Assembly: GCF_003991355.1 (NCBI RefSeq) | Contig: NZ_RCSU01000013.1 | Coordinates: forward strand, 1 to 64,000 | Origin: Pseudoflavitalea rhizosphaerae | GTDB lineage: Bacteria > Bacteroidota > Bacteroidia > Chitinophagales > Chitinophagaceae | DNA length: 64,000 nucleotides | Direction of reading: 5' to 3' | Shown here: positions 55,238 to 63,800 of the stretch, piece by piece | Position numbering within the stretch: the stretch's first letter is position 1 | How the letters are laid out: each line of letters starts with the position of its first letter | Made by a program: the position numbers and the translations under genes | Notes under the pieces: model-generated | Told to the model about the DNA's origin: nothing | Seen by the model: only the letters and a program-made list of their open reading frames with translations | Database searches by the model: none

Positions 55238-56455
55238 TTAATCCACTCCAGTGACAATCAGTTTTCTTCCTTCCAGTCTTAACCGGACACCCCAGTCTTT
55301 CATCCCCTCCATAAAATCGAACAGGGAAAGATTCCTGTTCACTTTTCCAAAAAATGTTTTTGAGGGGACTCCGTTCTCGTAGAGGACCTCTACATCATAC
55401 CATCGTTCTACTTCCCGCATCAGTTCTTCCAGTGTAAGGTCATCGAAACTGAAATAGCCATTTTTCCATCCCATCACTTTTTCGATATTCACCTGCTGCA
55501 CTACTGTGAATGGTTGAATGGCCGGTATATTTTTCCATTGTGCCTGCTGCCCTGGTTTCAGCACAACACTTGTGCCTGGCTGGTCCTGGCTTTGCATCCT
55601 GATAGCCCCGGTAAGCAATGTTGTACGCAAGATCTTTTCATTCTGATAAGCGTTCACATTGAATTCCGTTCCCAATACTTCGATGGAGGTCTGGTGACCT
55701 GCCTTTACCAGGAAAGGTCTTTCCACGTCTTTCTTTATCTCGAAATATACCTCACCTGTGACCTCCACATTCCTTTCACTGCCTGCAAAAGCTGTTGGGA
55801 AACGGATGGAGCTAGCCGCATTCAACCAGACCCTTGTACCATCAGGAAGCGAAAGTTTATAGATCCTTCCTTTGGGAGTAGACAGGGTATTGTAAAGAAC
55901 TTTTGCGGAAGGGTCAGTGCCATTGTAGGAAAGCAGTCCTTCCGATTTGGTGATCTGTGTATTTCCTTCCTGTGCAATGGCGCCATCCTTTGTTTGGTCA
56001 AGAATAATTTCTTTTCCATCGGCCAGTTTGAGGATAGCTCCTTCTGAAGCAGGTTGCAGGTTTTGCTGTATAACGGGTTTGGCGGCAATTTCAGTAATCC
56101 TGTTATCATTCCTGTTCACACTCCACCAAACCAATGTCCCACCTGCCACCAGGATAGAAGCTGCAATAGCAGTAAGTCTTCTGGGATTCAACCACCTGAT
56201 GCCTGCGCTTTTTATGTTTGATTCCCCGCTAAGCGGGATCGCTTTTTTTATTTTCTCGAATACGATGTTCCTGCTTGTCTCATATTCACTGATAGTGGCA
56301 GCCAGACTCTTCTCATCGGTGAGCTGATGAAAGAACAGCCGGTGTTCTTCAGACTGTTGTACCCAATTATCCAATTCCTGTTTTTCCTGATCATTCAGCT
56401 CATCGTTGAGATGCTTACGGATCAGGTCCGCAATTGTTTTTGAAATGTCGTTCAT
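55238..56455 (-). CDS. FecR-family anti-sigma factor
   Basis: 405-aa membrane anti-sigma. The N-terminal segment (LNDELNDQEKQELDNWVQQS) is cytoplasmic, the transmembrane helix lies near 90-110 (LTAIAASILVAGGTLVWWSV), and the periplasmic FecR domain carries IYKLSLPDGTRVWLNAASSI and TGEVYFEIKKDVERPF, followed by DUF4974 (GYFSFDDLTLEELMREVERW). It lies between ECF sigma and susC, 104 bases downstream of sigma, and should form a signal relay with the STN domain of that SusC. Confidence 0.9.
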   Translation of the reverse strand: MNDISKTIADLIRKHLNDELNDQEKQELDNWVQQSEEHRLFFHQLTDEKSLAATISEYETSRNIVFEKIKKAIPLSGESNIKSAGIRWLNPRRLTAIAASILVAGGTLVWWSVNRNDNRITEIAAKPVIQQNLQPASEGAILKLADGKEIILDQTKDGAIAQEGNTQITKSEGLLSYNGTDPSAKVLYNTLSTPKGRIYKLSLPDGTRVWLNAASSIRFPTAFAGSERNVEVTGEVYFEIKKDVERPFLVKAGHQTSIEVLGTEFNVNAYQNEKILRTTLLTGAIRMQSQDQPGTSVVLKPGQQAQWKNIPAIQPFTVVQQVNIEKVMGWKNGYFSFDDLTLEELMREVERWYDVEVLYENGVPSKTFFGKVNRNLSLFDFMEGMKDWGVRLRLEGRKLIVTGVD

Positions 56456-56559
56456 AAAATCAATGTTGATAAGGCTGTGAAACAGGAACCCGGGTAAACC
56501 GGCGCTTGATGGTCCGCCGGTTGAGTATATAACCCGCAGGGAATCCTGTTTGTCCCGAT

Positions 56560-57150
56560 TTAATAGAAAAAAATTATGGAAGTCAGTGGGAATCCGATTT
56601 TCACGTTCCGGTTCAGGAACACCATTCTCACTGTTTTCAATGCGATGGACTTCGCATTGCGGACTGTTTTTTCACTGATCTGAAGCATGTCAGCGATCTC
56701 CTGGTTATTGTATCCCTGGAAATAGGACAATTGAAGGATCTTCCTGTAGTATTCAGGAAGTTTTTCCACTTCTTCGCGGATACTGGTGATCAGTTCAGAT
56801 TCTATACCGGAGAAGAGGATCGACATCTGTTCTGCATTGGAGAAATCACTGATCTCTTTGTCAATAGCAGACCTGTTTTTTTGATTGCGTAAAAAATTAT
56901 AGCATTTGTTCCTGGCATTCAGGAACAGGAAAGCACGCAGGTGTTTGTGGGAATCCAGCGTTTCCCTTTTTTCCCAGAGCAGGATAAAGATCTGCGCCGT
57001 CATATCCCTGGCGTCCTCAATAGTTGGGAGAAGGTATTTGCAGAATGAAAAAATATTATTGTAGAAATGATTGTATATGGCGGTAAAGGCCGGTTCATCC
57101 CCGTTCCTGAATTTCAGTATGGTGTCATAGTCAATTTCAATATTTGACAT
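56560..57150 (-). CDS. ECF-type RNA polymerase sigma-70 factor
   Basis: 196-aa ECF sigma factor starting with ATG, unlike the two TTG-started sigma genes in this window. Region 2 reads EDARDMTAQIFILLWEKRETL then LRAFLFLNARNKCYNFLR, and region 4 reads LPEYYRKILQLSYFQGYNNQE followed by the recognition helix around ISEKTVRNAKSIAL. The hydrophobic tail (PLTSIIFFY) is normal. It starts 11 bases after the stop of the second MutS-like gene, so it may be transcribed with the MutS pair as well as from its own promoter. It presumably activates the FecR/SusCD/ABC cassette that follows. Confidence 0.9.
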   Translation of the reverse strand: MSNIEIDYDTILKFRNGDEPAFTAIYNHFYNNIFSFCKYLLPTIEDARDMTAQIFILLWEKRETLDSHKHLRAFLFLNARNKCYNFLRNQKNRSAIDKEISDFSNAEQMSILFSGIESELITSIREEVEKLPEYYRKILQLSYFQGYNNQEIADMLQISEKTVRNAKSIALKTVRMVFLNRNVKIGFPLTSIIFFY

Positions 57151-57161
57151 GAGCCGGCTGT

Positions 57162-58475
57162 TTAATCTTCTATCATTTCGAGTATCCTTTCGTTCTCAAT
57201 GATCAGCATGCCATGACGATCATTGGTGATACCTGTTGTAAGTGTATAAGTGTAGCGCGGTACGCTGCCTTCCATGATGGTGGGAAGATAAGAAAATTGC
57301 AGGTTATCACAATCATGTTGCAGAACATCGCCCACTTCAATGATATGCGTGGAGATCACGAAGAAGCTATTGTGCCAGGTTGCAAACTCTTTGGTAACAG
57401 CGAGCGTTGCATCATATGCATCCTTCACATTGGTTCCCTTGAAAAGTTCATCGAAGATGATCACAAGATCATTGCCCTTTGCCACTTCTTCCGCCACCTT
57501 CCTCACGCGCAATACTTCTGCATAAAAATGGCTGTACCCGAGATTCAGGTTATCAGGCACATTGATGGAAGTATAGAGTCCATCCCTCACGGAAAATTCC
57601 ATTTCCCGGGCAGCAACAGGAAATCCCATATGTGCCAGGTATACGGCGATGCCCAGGGACTTCATGAAAGTGGATTTGCCGGCCATATTGGCCCCGGTGA
57701 GAAAGAGAACATTCAGGTCTTCGTGGAGGCTCAGCGGATTGGCTACCGCCTTTTCAAGTGCAGGATGACTCAAAGCCGTAGTCCGGAAAACATAATCCTC
57801 CTTTGGCAATGCCTTTGCATAATGCAGATTTTTAGCGCGTGCAGTATCGCTGACGGCAATGTATACATCGAGATGATAAATGAGATCGAGTATCTGCTCT
57901 ACATCGTCCCGGAGTGCATGACGTATGAGATGATCATACTTCGCAAACTGCAGCAATGCAGGTTTTGTGTTCTGAAACTCCTGCAACCACTTCATCTTTG
58001 GACTGGAGAATAATTCCTTAACGGTTTTGAATTGTACAGTATCGGGAAAATTCTTTTCCATTTTTTGCAGGAAGTTGCGCAATACGCTGAACACTTCAAC
58101 TGCGGCGAGCAGGCCACGTTGCAGGTGTTCATACTGTTCATCCTTCACCGCCATATGCAGGAGTTTTTTCTGCAACAAACTGCCTGCAGCTCCCAGGAAA
58201 GTACTGCCAGTACCGGCTCCAAGCCAGGCTTCCGCCTCCTGGAAAGTATTCTGATCGAAAGGAAATTGCAGTTTGCGTTCATGAAAAAATTTGAACACCT
58301 CACTGCGACAGTTAATGGCCGCAGGATCGGACAACGGCTGGTTGAACATTTTTTCCAGTAATTTTTCCCCACCCACTGTTTGTGTATGGTTGAAAAGATT
58401 GAATATGGATTGAGGTTTGAATTTCCCGGTGATATTGAGGTCGTCCAAAGTTTGTTTATCTGTTACAAAACTCAT
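57162..58475 (-). CDS. MutS-family ATPase lacking the mismatch-recognition domain (copy B)
   Basis: 437-aa protein with a helical core/lever region in the N-terminal half and a MutS-type ABC ATPase domain in the C-terminal half. Walker A is GANMAGKSTFMKS at about 258-270 and Walker B is LVIIFDELFKGTNVKDAY at about 333-350, with the switch His in FVISTHIIEVGDVL. It lacks the N-terminal mismatch-binding and connector domains of true MutS and the Smr nuclease tail of MutS2, so classical mismatch repair is unlikely. It is a tandem paralogue of the next gene (shared MSF.TDKQTL.DL start) and overlaps it by 4 bases. It may work as a heterodimer in DNA or RNA-structure handling; this is inference. 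Confidence 0.87.
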   Translation of the reverse strand: MSFVTDKQTLDDLNITGKFKPQSIFNLFNHTQTVGGEKLLEKMFNQPLSDPAAINCRSEVFKFFHERKLQFPFDQNTFQEAEAWLGAGTGSTFLGAAGSLLQKKLLHMAVKDEQYEHLQRGLLAAVEVFSVLRNFLQKMEKNFPDTVQFKTVKELFSSPKMKWLQEFQNTKPALLQFAKYDHLIRHALRDDVEQILDLIYHLDVYIAVSDTARAKNLHYAKALPKEDYVFRTTALSHPALEKAVANPLSLHEDLNVLFLTGANMAGKSTFMKSLGIAVYLAHMGFPVAAREMEFSVRDGLYTSINVPDNLNLGYSHFYAEVLRVRKVAEEVAKGNDLVIIFDELFKGTNVKDAYDATLAVTKEFATWHNSFFVISTHIIEVGDVLQHDCDNLQFSYLPTIMEGSVPRYTYTLTTGITNDRHGMLIIENERILEMIED

Positions 58476-59818
58476 ACTGTCATTGTTTTTCGTGGTTTCC
58501 TTTTTCCGTTTTTCAGGATGTGGAGGATCTTTTCGTTTTGAATGATCACCATACCGTGGCGATCTCCTGTAATGCCTTGTTCCAGCGTATAAGTGTATTC
58601 AGGCTGGTTGCCATTCATGCGCGTAGGAAGGTATACGAAGTTGATATTCCTGTATTTTTCGCGAAGCACATCCCCTGCTTCGATGATATGAGTTGAGATA
58701 ACGAAAATACTTTTCCTCTTTTTCGCGAAAGCAGATACAATAGCTATGGTGGCTTCATAAGCGTCTTTCACATTAGTGCCGCGGAAGAGTTCATCGAAAA
58801 CGATGAAAAGATCTTTCTTCGCTCTCAGTTCCTGCGCCATAAGTTTTACACGTAATACTTCCGCGTAGAAATGGCTGGCGCCCATGCCGAGATTATCAGG
58901 CAGATTGATGGTGGTGTACACGCCATCCAATACGGTGAATTCCATATTTTTCGCAGCCACCGGAAACCCTGTATGCGCCAGGTACATAGCGATGCTCAGG
59001 GATTTCATGAAAGTGGATTTACCCGCCATATTAGCTCCTGTTAGAAAGATGATATTGCTCTCTGCTGTTACATGGATATTATTCGGCACTGCGTTTTTCA
59101 ACAAAGGATGATAAAGGCCTTCCAGTTTCAACAGTTGCTGCTGGTTTCCGGTGAGCGCTTTTGGGAACACGAACTTCCTTTCGTTCGCTACTTTGGCAAT
59201 GGACAGGTAAGCATCGAGATTGTAAATCAGTCGCAACATTTTTTCGATCTGCTCCCTGTGCTTAAAGCGCAGCAGTACATCGAAAGCAGCAATTTGACCG
59301 TGCGTTAGCTTTCCTTTGCTGTTCAGGATCTCTGCGAATGCAGGAAGGTGGAGGACTGCCAACAATTCTTCTTTTTCCTCACTGTAAAATTCATTCGAAG
59401 TCAACTCGTTCATCAGGTCCAGCGCTTTCTTCATCAGCTCTATGAGTGCCTCTGCTCCTTTGTAGATCAGCTGGGTATTCACATCCATGGCGATCATATT
59501 GGTGAGCTTACGGGCAACTGAATTGTCCTGCGTAGTTAGTTTGGACCGTTCATCAGTATTTTCCAGGTAAGGCTCAGCTGCATCGAAGTCCGAACTTTTA
59601 AAAGGGAAAACAGTTCCCAGTGCGGCAAAGGATTGAATAATGCTGCAACGTTTGTTGATGGCGTCATGGCTGGAAAGCGGATAACGGAACATTTCTTCCA
59701 GCACTGCCGCGCCGCCTCTGGTAGAGCAGCGATTGAAAATATTGTAGATGGATTCGCCGCCATGTTTTCCGAAGATATGCAGATCTTCCAGGGTTTGTTT
59801 ATCAGTTGTAAATGACAT
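58472..59818 (-). CDS. MutS-family ATPase lacking the mismatch-recognition domain (copy A)
   Basis: 448-aa paralogue of the protein at 57162-58475. Walker A GANMAGKSTFMKS is at about 261-273, Walker B LFIVFDELFRGTNVKDAYEAT is at about 334 onward, and FVISTHIIEAGDVLRE follows. The DELFxGTNVKDAY variant of the MutS DE-x-GRGT box is shared by both copies and typical of this short Bacteroidota branch. It is the first gene of the minus-strand series MutS A, MutS B, sigma, FecR, SusCD and ABC transporter. The start ATG at 59818 is preceded by a palindrome-rich gap. The lever region (about residues 60-230) is less conserved between the copies than the ATPase. Confidence 0.87.
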   Translation of the reverse strand: MSFTTDKQTLEDLHIFGKHGGESIYNIFNRCSTRGGAAVLEEMFRYPLSSHDAINKRCSIIQSFAALGTVFPFKSSDFDAAEPYLENTDERSKLTTQDNSVARKLTNMIAMDVNTQLIYKGAEALIELMKKALDLMNELTSNEFYSEEKEELLAVLHLPAFAEILNSKGKLTHGQIAAFDVLLRFKHREQIEKMLRLIYNLDAYLSIAKVANERKFVFPKALTGNQQQLLKLEGLYHPLLKNAVPNNIHVTAESNIIFLTGANMAGKSTFMKSLSIAMYLAHTGFPVAAKNMEFTVLDGVYTTINLPDNLGMGASHFYAEVLRVKLMAQELRAKKDLFIVFDELFRGTNVKDAYEATIAIVSAFAKKRKSIFVISTHIIEAGDVLREKYRNINFVYLPTRMNGNQPEYTYTLEQGITGDRHGMVIIQNEKILHILKNGKRKPRKTMTV

Positions 59819-60178
59819 GTGAGAGGGTTGTGTATCCTGGCGAATATCAGATATATTTTCGGAAATGGTGGAGCAGGAATTTTTTTAAATCTTCGGGACA
59901 TTTTTCAAACTGCTTATGAAAAGCAGTAGCAGAGCCAGTTACAGCAATCAGGCATGAATAAAAAGGATATTGCAATTATTCGGAGAGCAGTCGCTCGCCT
60001 CCGGCGAGTGACGAATATTTGTTCGCCTCCGGCGAACACCGCGTCGCCGGAGGCGACTAAATACAAGTCACTCGCCAGAGGCGAGCGACTGCCAGCTCTC
60101 CGCCTTTTAAGTCAGCCCCTGGGCACTGCGAAATTGGTTCGGCGATCTTTTCGCAGCTTCATTATTCTTTCAACTATT
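59819..60178. other. 360-base intergenic region containing a palindromic repeat cluster
   Basis: No coding gene can be supported here. The left part (59819-59980) is AT-rich and should hold the promoter of the MutS-headed minus-strand unit, but no clear -33/-7 pair is seen. The centre (59981-60102) is a GC-rich nest of inverted repeats, annotated separately. The remaining 76 bases to the small lipoprotein stop hold nothing I recognise. A plus-strand reading frame across the repeats is an artefact. Confidence 0.7.
59981..60102. repeat. 122-bp palindromic repeat cluster with outer inverted repeats
   Basis: Four small palindromes follow each other: 59990-60012 (10-bp arms, one mismatch, loop TCC), 60021-60037 (GTTCGCC/GGCGAAC, loop TCC), 60043-60057 (GTCGCC/GGCGAC, loop GGA) and 60066-60090 (11-bp arms, one mismatch, loop AGA). 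All share the core CGCC-N3-GGCG. The whole is bounded by an outer inverted repeat: 59987-59999 pairs perfectly with 60080-60092, and CGGAGA (59981-59986) pairs with TCTCCG (60097-60102) across a 4-base bulge. It resembles REP/BIME-type clusters or a very small non-autonomous element. A related unit lies at 1-33. Confidence 0.7.
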
Positions 60179-60586
60179 TTATTGCTCCGAAGGTATCAGC
60201 ACGATCTTGAATTTAATACCGGTTGTTGGTTTGAAACCATCGCTTCCATCCGAGCCCTGTATACTGATGGTCAATCCGCCGGGCTTATAAAAATACGTGT
60301 AGCTAAATCCGCCATATACCTGTGGCAATACTTCATAATTGGTGCCATCGAACAGTGCGGCCACCACTACACCATCGTTCTCAAAAACAACATCATCAAT
60401 TTCAGGCATATCGATAGCAGTTATATAAGTGCCATCGGATGAGTTAAAGCTCCAGGCGGATGGAGGTACTGTATAAACGATTGTTCGGTTAGGTATTTCC
60501 GTTACTTCAGTTGTATAATATTCCTTTTTACAGGAAACGCCAAGTACCAGCACAAACAGCAGCGCAATAATGGATAATTTATTCAT
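60179..60586 (-). CDS. Small lipoprotein of unknown function
   Basis: 135-aa predicted lipoprotein. The lipobox Cys is residue 19 (LVLVLGVSC), followed by KKEYYTTEVTEIPNRTIVYT and a region of about 100 residues with SAWSFNSSDGTYITAIDMPE, VVVAALFDGTNYEVLPQVYG and GGLTISIQGSDG, which looks beta-rich. I do not recognise a family with certainty; small DUF-type lipoproteins of this shape are common in Bacteroidota. A perfect palindrome lies 25 bases upstream of its start codon. Confidence 0.75.
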   Translation of the reverse strand: MNKLSIIALLFVLVLGVSCKKEYYTTEVTEIPNRTIVYTVPPSAWSFNSSDGTYITAIDMPEIDDVVFENDGVVVAALFDGTNYEVLPQVYGGFSYTYFYKPGGLTISIQGSDGSDGFKPTTGIKFKIVLIPSEQ

Positions 60587-60610
60587 ACGGTGAGTTTACT
60601 GGTTAGACAA

Positions 60611-60644
60611 CAAAGGCTGTGCAGAAATTTCTGCACAGCCTTTG
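60611..60644. terminator. Perfect 34-bp palindrome, probable terminator or operator
   Basis: CAAAGGCTGTGCAGAAA (60611-60627) is followed without spacer by its exact reverse complement (60628-60644). It lies between two minus-strand genes, 180 bases beyond the stop of the T9SS-sorted protein and 25 bases before the ATG of the small lipoprotein. It can act as a terminator of the upstream gene, but its position close to the lipoprotein start also fits an operator or leader hairpin. The rest of the 237-base gap shows nothing else clear. Confidence 0.6.
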
Positions 60645-60823
60645 ATTAACAAAATTTTGCAAAATACAGGACCAGCAGCGGTACTGACTGCAACGACAAA
60701 TTCTTATCTGTTAGAATACCTACCAAAATTTCCTAAGAGACTTGAACCTGTCATACTTCCTTCATGAAAGTTGCAGCTTTCGCTCCACTGGTCCTGGTAC
60801 ACCACTTGAAATAGCCCTGAGAT

Positions 60824-63800
60824 TTAACGTTTCAGAACCTTGTGCCTGCTGAATGAACCGTTTTCATTTTGAATGCTCAGAAAATAAACGCCAGGCACAT
60901 ATCGCGACATATCGATTAATAATATCTGGTCTTTTTCAACTGAAATTGATCTTACAACCTGACCTGAGATATTTGTAATACTGATCTTGTTCTTTCCCTT
61001 CAGTCCTTCGATCCTGAGCTCACCCACCACCGGATTAGGAGCTACAGTGATATTCAGGGCAGGAGAGAATATTGCCATACTAACCGGACTATATTTAGAC
61101 CTGCCATCAAGATCTATTTGTTTCAGGCGATAGTAGTTCTTATCAGCGAGCGGCGCATTGTCTACATAAACATAATCTTCCCTGCTACTGCTATTGCCGT
61201 TCACAGCCTTCGAGCCAACAAAATCTATACGGCTCCAGGTGTTTCCATCTCCGCTTCGTTCAATCTCGAACCCTTTATTGTTCTGTTCATTTGAAGTAGC
61301 CCATTTGAGGATTATGTTATTTTTTCCAGCCTGAGCGTTGAACGACAGCAAGGTAACCGGCAATACCGCGCTCAGATTTTGCGTGGAAGACAGATAAACG
61401 AAGCTGGAGCCCAGGGGAACATTATGGAACTCTACGAAATAGATCCCATCTTCCACTCCGGAGGCATCGGGCGCTATTGCTTCAGCCTTTCCTCCCGTGA
61501 ACAGGCCATTATCGTAAACATCTGTTATTACATCATCTGCACTACCATCATACATGAACCAACCATTGGTCAATGCACCCGGAACATTTGTTGCATTCAT
61601 CTCGTCTGCGCTATAATAGACTCTCAATTTTCCAGTGGAAACCGGTGAAGGATTATTATCCACGATCGATGCAATGCGCGGCATCAGGTTGGTAGTATGA
61701 ACAGGTCCGCTATAACCAACTCCTTCAGGAGTGATGGTCACATCAAGGTTATCCAGTTCCGGTCCGGAAACCCCGGATACTCCCAATAACTTTTGTGCCG
61801 GATCTCCTGCTTTATTAAACTGGGCCCATTCACCTGTTCCGCAGTTATCATTGTATTCTGTGGTAGTTTCAACAACTTCCGGGAGATATACAGTTCCTGT
61901 ACTTAATGGTGTTACTCTTCCGAAAGTGAAATAGCTTGCTCCGTTGGGGAAGCCGTGCATTGCCTCATAGTTTGTACCGTTCAATGTAAGGGGGATTGCC
62001 GTAACATTGGTGGTGAAGGCTGCATCGTCGGCAAAGATGATAGCATAATCTGCACAGGCATCATTGGCAAGCGTGGTAGTGCCTACTGAAGCCTGCGGGA
62101 AGCGGATGAACAACTGATCGGTAATACTGGTATTCTGTACTTTCCAGACGCGGTTCATACGGCGTCCGTTATCCACGCTTCCAGCATAACTGAATGCAGT
62201 ATAAGTGCCGGCAGTATTGGTCATCGCTTGTGTATTGCCGTTATCTCCCCAGATCAGGAAATTACCATCAGCGATGGTGCCGGTATTCTCCTCATTAGTT
62301 GGAGCGATAGTTCCCAGCGCCATGATCACCTGTCCATTGGTATTTGCATGCTGGCTTCTGCTCTGCTTTTGAAGCAGTGCGGAATTGAAGTCGTGACCGA
62401 TGCCTGCCACATTATTATAGAATCCGGAATTGGCGGCGGCATCCCAGACAACCATATCCTGAGACGTAGTGTAGTTATTACTGTTATGAAGCGTAATACC
62501 ATATTTGATTGCGAGGTAGGCATCCACTTTGTTACGTTCTGCATCAGTGATAGCGCCATTGCCGTAAATGATCAGCTCCCCGATATTTCCAACAAATCCT
62601 GCGTCATCACCTCCGGCAACATTTACAGCATTGGATCCGAACATAAATCCTCCTGTCATCGCTCCCCTGGCAGTATGGTTGTAAATTGCCCCCATTACAT
62701 TGCCATTAAGCCCTTTACTCATTGAGGTATTGGTAAAACGATGATACATGATGCTGGAAACATTGGTCAGGAAATTGATGTTCCCGGGGTTAGGAGCTCC
62801 AAGGCTTCCTCCTGTGTTATCTCTTCTTGCTATTGTACCATTAGTATACAAACCAGGGTGATCCCAGTTGGTTCCATTAAGTGTGGTATTATCCATACCT
62901 ATATTAAAGAACCTGGTGCCACTCATCCCCTCTTTCGTCATTGTGAAAATGTCAAAGTCAGTTGATGAAAGCGTAGGTTCGGTAATATTACCGATAGACT
63001 GGTTGGTAGCGGTAAAGTTGATGCCTGGGTTGAAATTGAAATAAGCAGAGTCCCCGGTTTTGAATTGAGGCAATGCTCCTGTTCCAAGCTGGGCAGTAAC
63101 AACGCCGGATGTGAAATCCGTCCATTTCACCAGGGTGGTTCCGGTTCCTCCAGATTCAGTCAGTTTATCCGCCCTGTACCAATGGCTCAGACCGTTTGTT
63201 ACGCCTCCGGGCGCTTGTACAAAAGCAGCAAGCGTAAAATACTGTCCATCGCTCAAGGTAACATCTGCATAGGCATATTCCACTCCATTTACAGTTTGTG
63301 TTCCTGCCATGTCTGTGAATACATCAGAGGCATCGAACACATTATCGGGGCTTTGCACCAGCTTCATGTTGGTAAGCCCTTTTGGCCAGGCTACGCGTAC
63401 AGTACCGATACTGCCGGTGTTTTGAACTTTCCAGATAGCTGCAAAGCGTTTATTGATGCCAGTTACACCGGTCATGTTTTCAGAGGGCGCTTTGGCCAGG
63501 TTATTATCGCCCCATACCAGGTACTGACCGTTCGATAATACACCGGTGTTGGCAGCATTGGTATTGGCCAGGCCGGTAGTACTGATCAGCACCTGCCTGC
63601 CTGTGTTGGTGCTCCATGATTGCTTTTGTGATAAAGAGCCAAGATCATCACGGCCAATACCGGCAATGTTATAGTGATATCCGTTATTCACTGTGGCATC
63701 CCATACGGTGCCATTCATTGAATTCTTATAATCGCGTGTTCCATTGGCGAAAGTAATTCCATACTTAATGGACATGTATGTTTCTACACGGTCCATTTCC

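Noticed and set aside
30583-57150. Recent inverted duplication of the two SusCD/ABC cassettes
   Set aside because: Gene order is shared, but the SusC and SusD sequences and plug motifs differ strongly and the minus-strand copy has extra lipoprotein genes, so the paralogy is old or assembled independently.
57213-58013. Plus-strand reading frame of 266 codons
   Set aside because: It lies entirely antisense to the MutS-like ATPase motifs, and its composition (many His, Cys, Ile) is that of a shadow frame.
59990-60090. CRISPR-like array of spaced repeats
   Set aside because: The units are palindromes of different length and sequence, the spacers are 5-9 bases and there are no cas genes.
59954-60442. 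Plus-strand reading frame of 162 codons
   Set aside because: It crosses the palindromic repeats and the opposite strand of the lipoprotein gene, is rich in Arg/Leu without domain features, and has no supporting start context.
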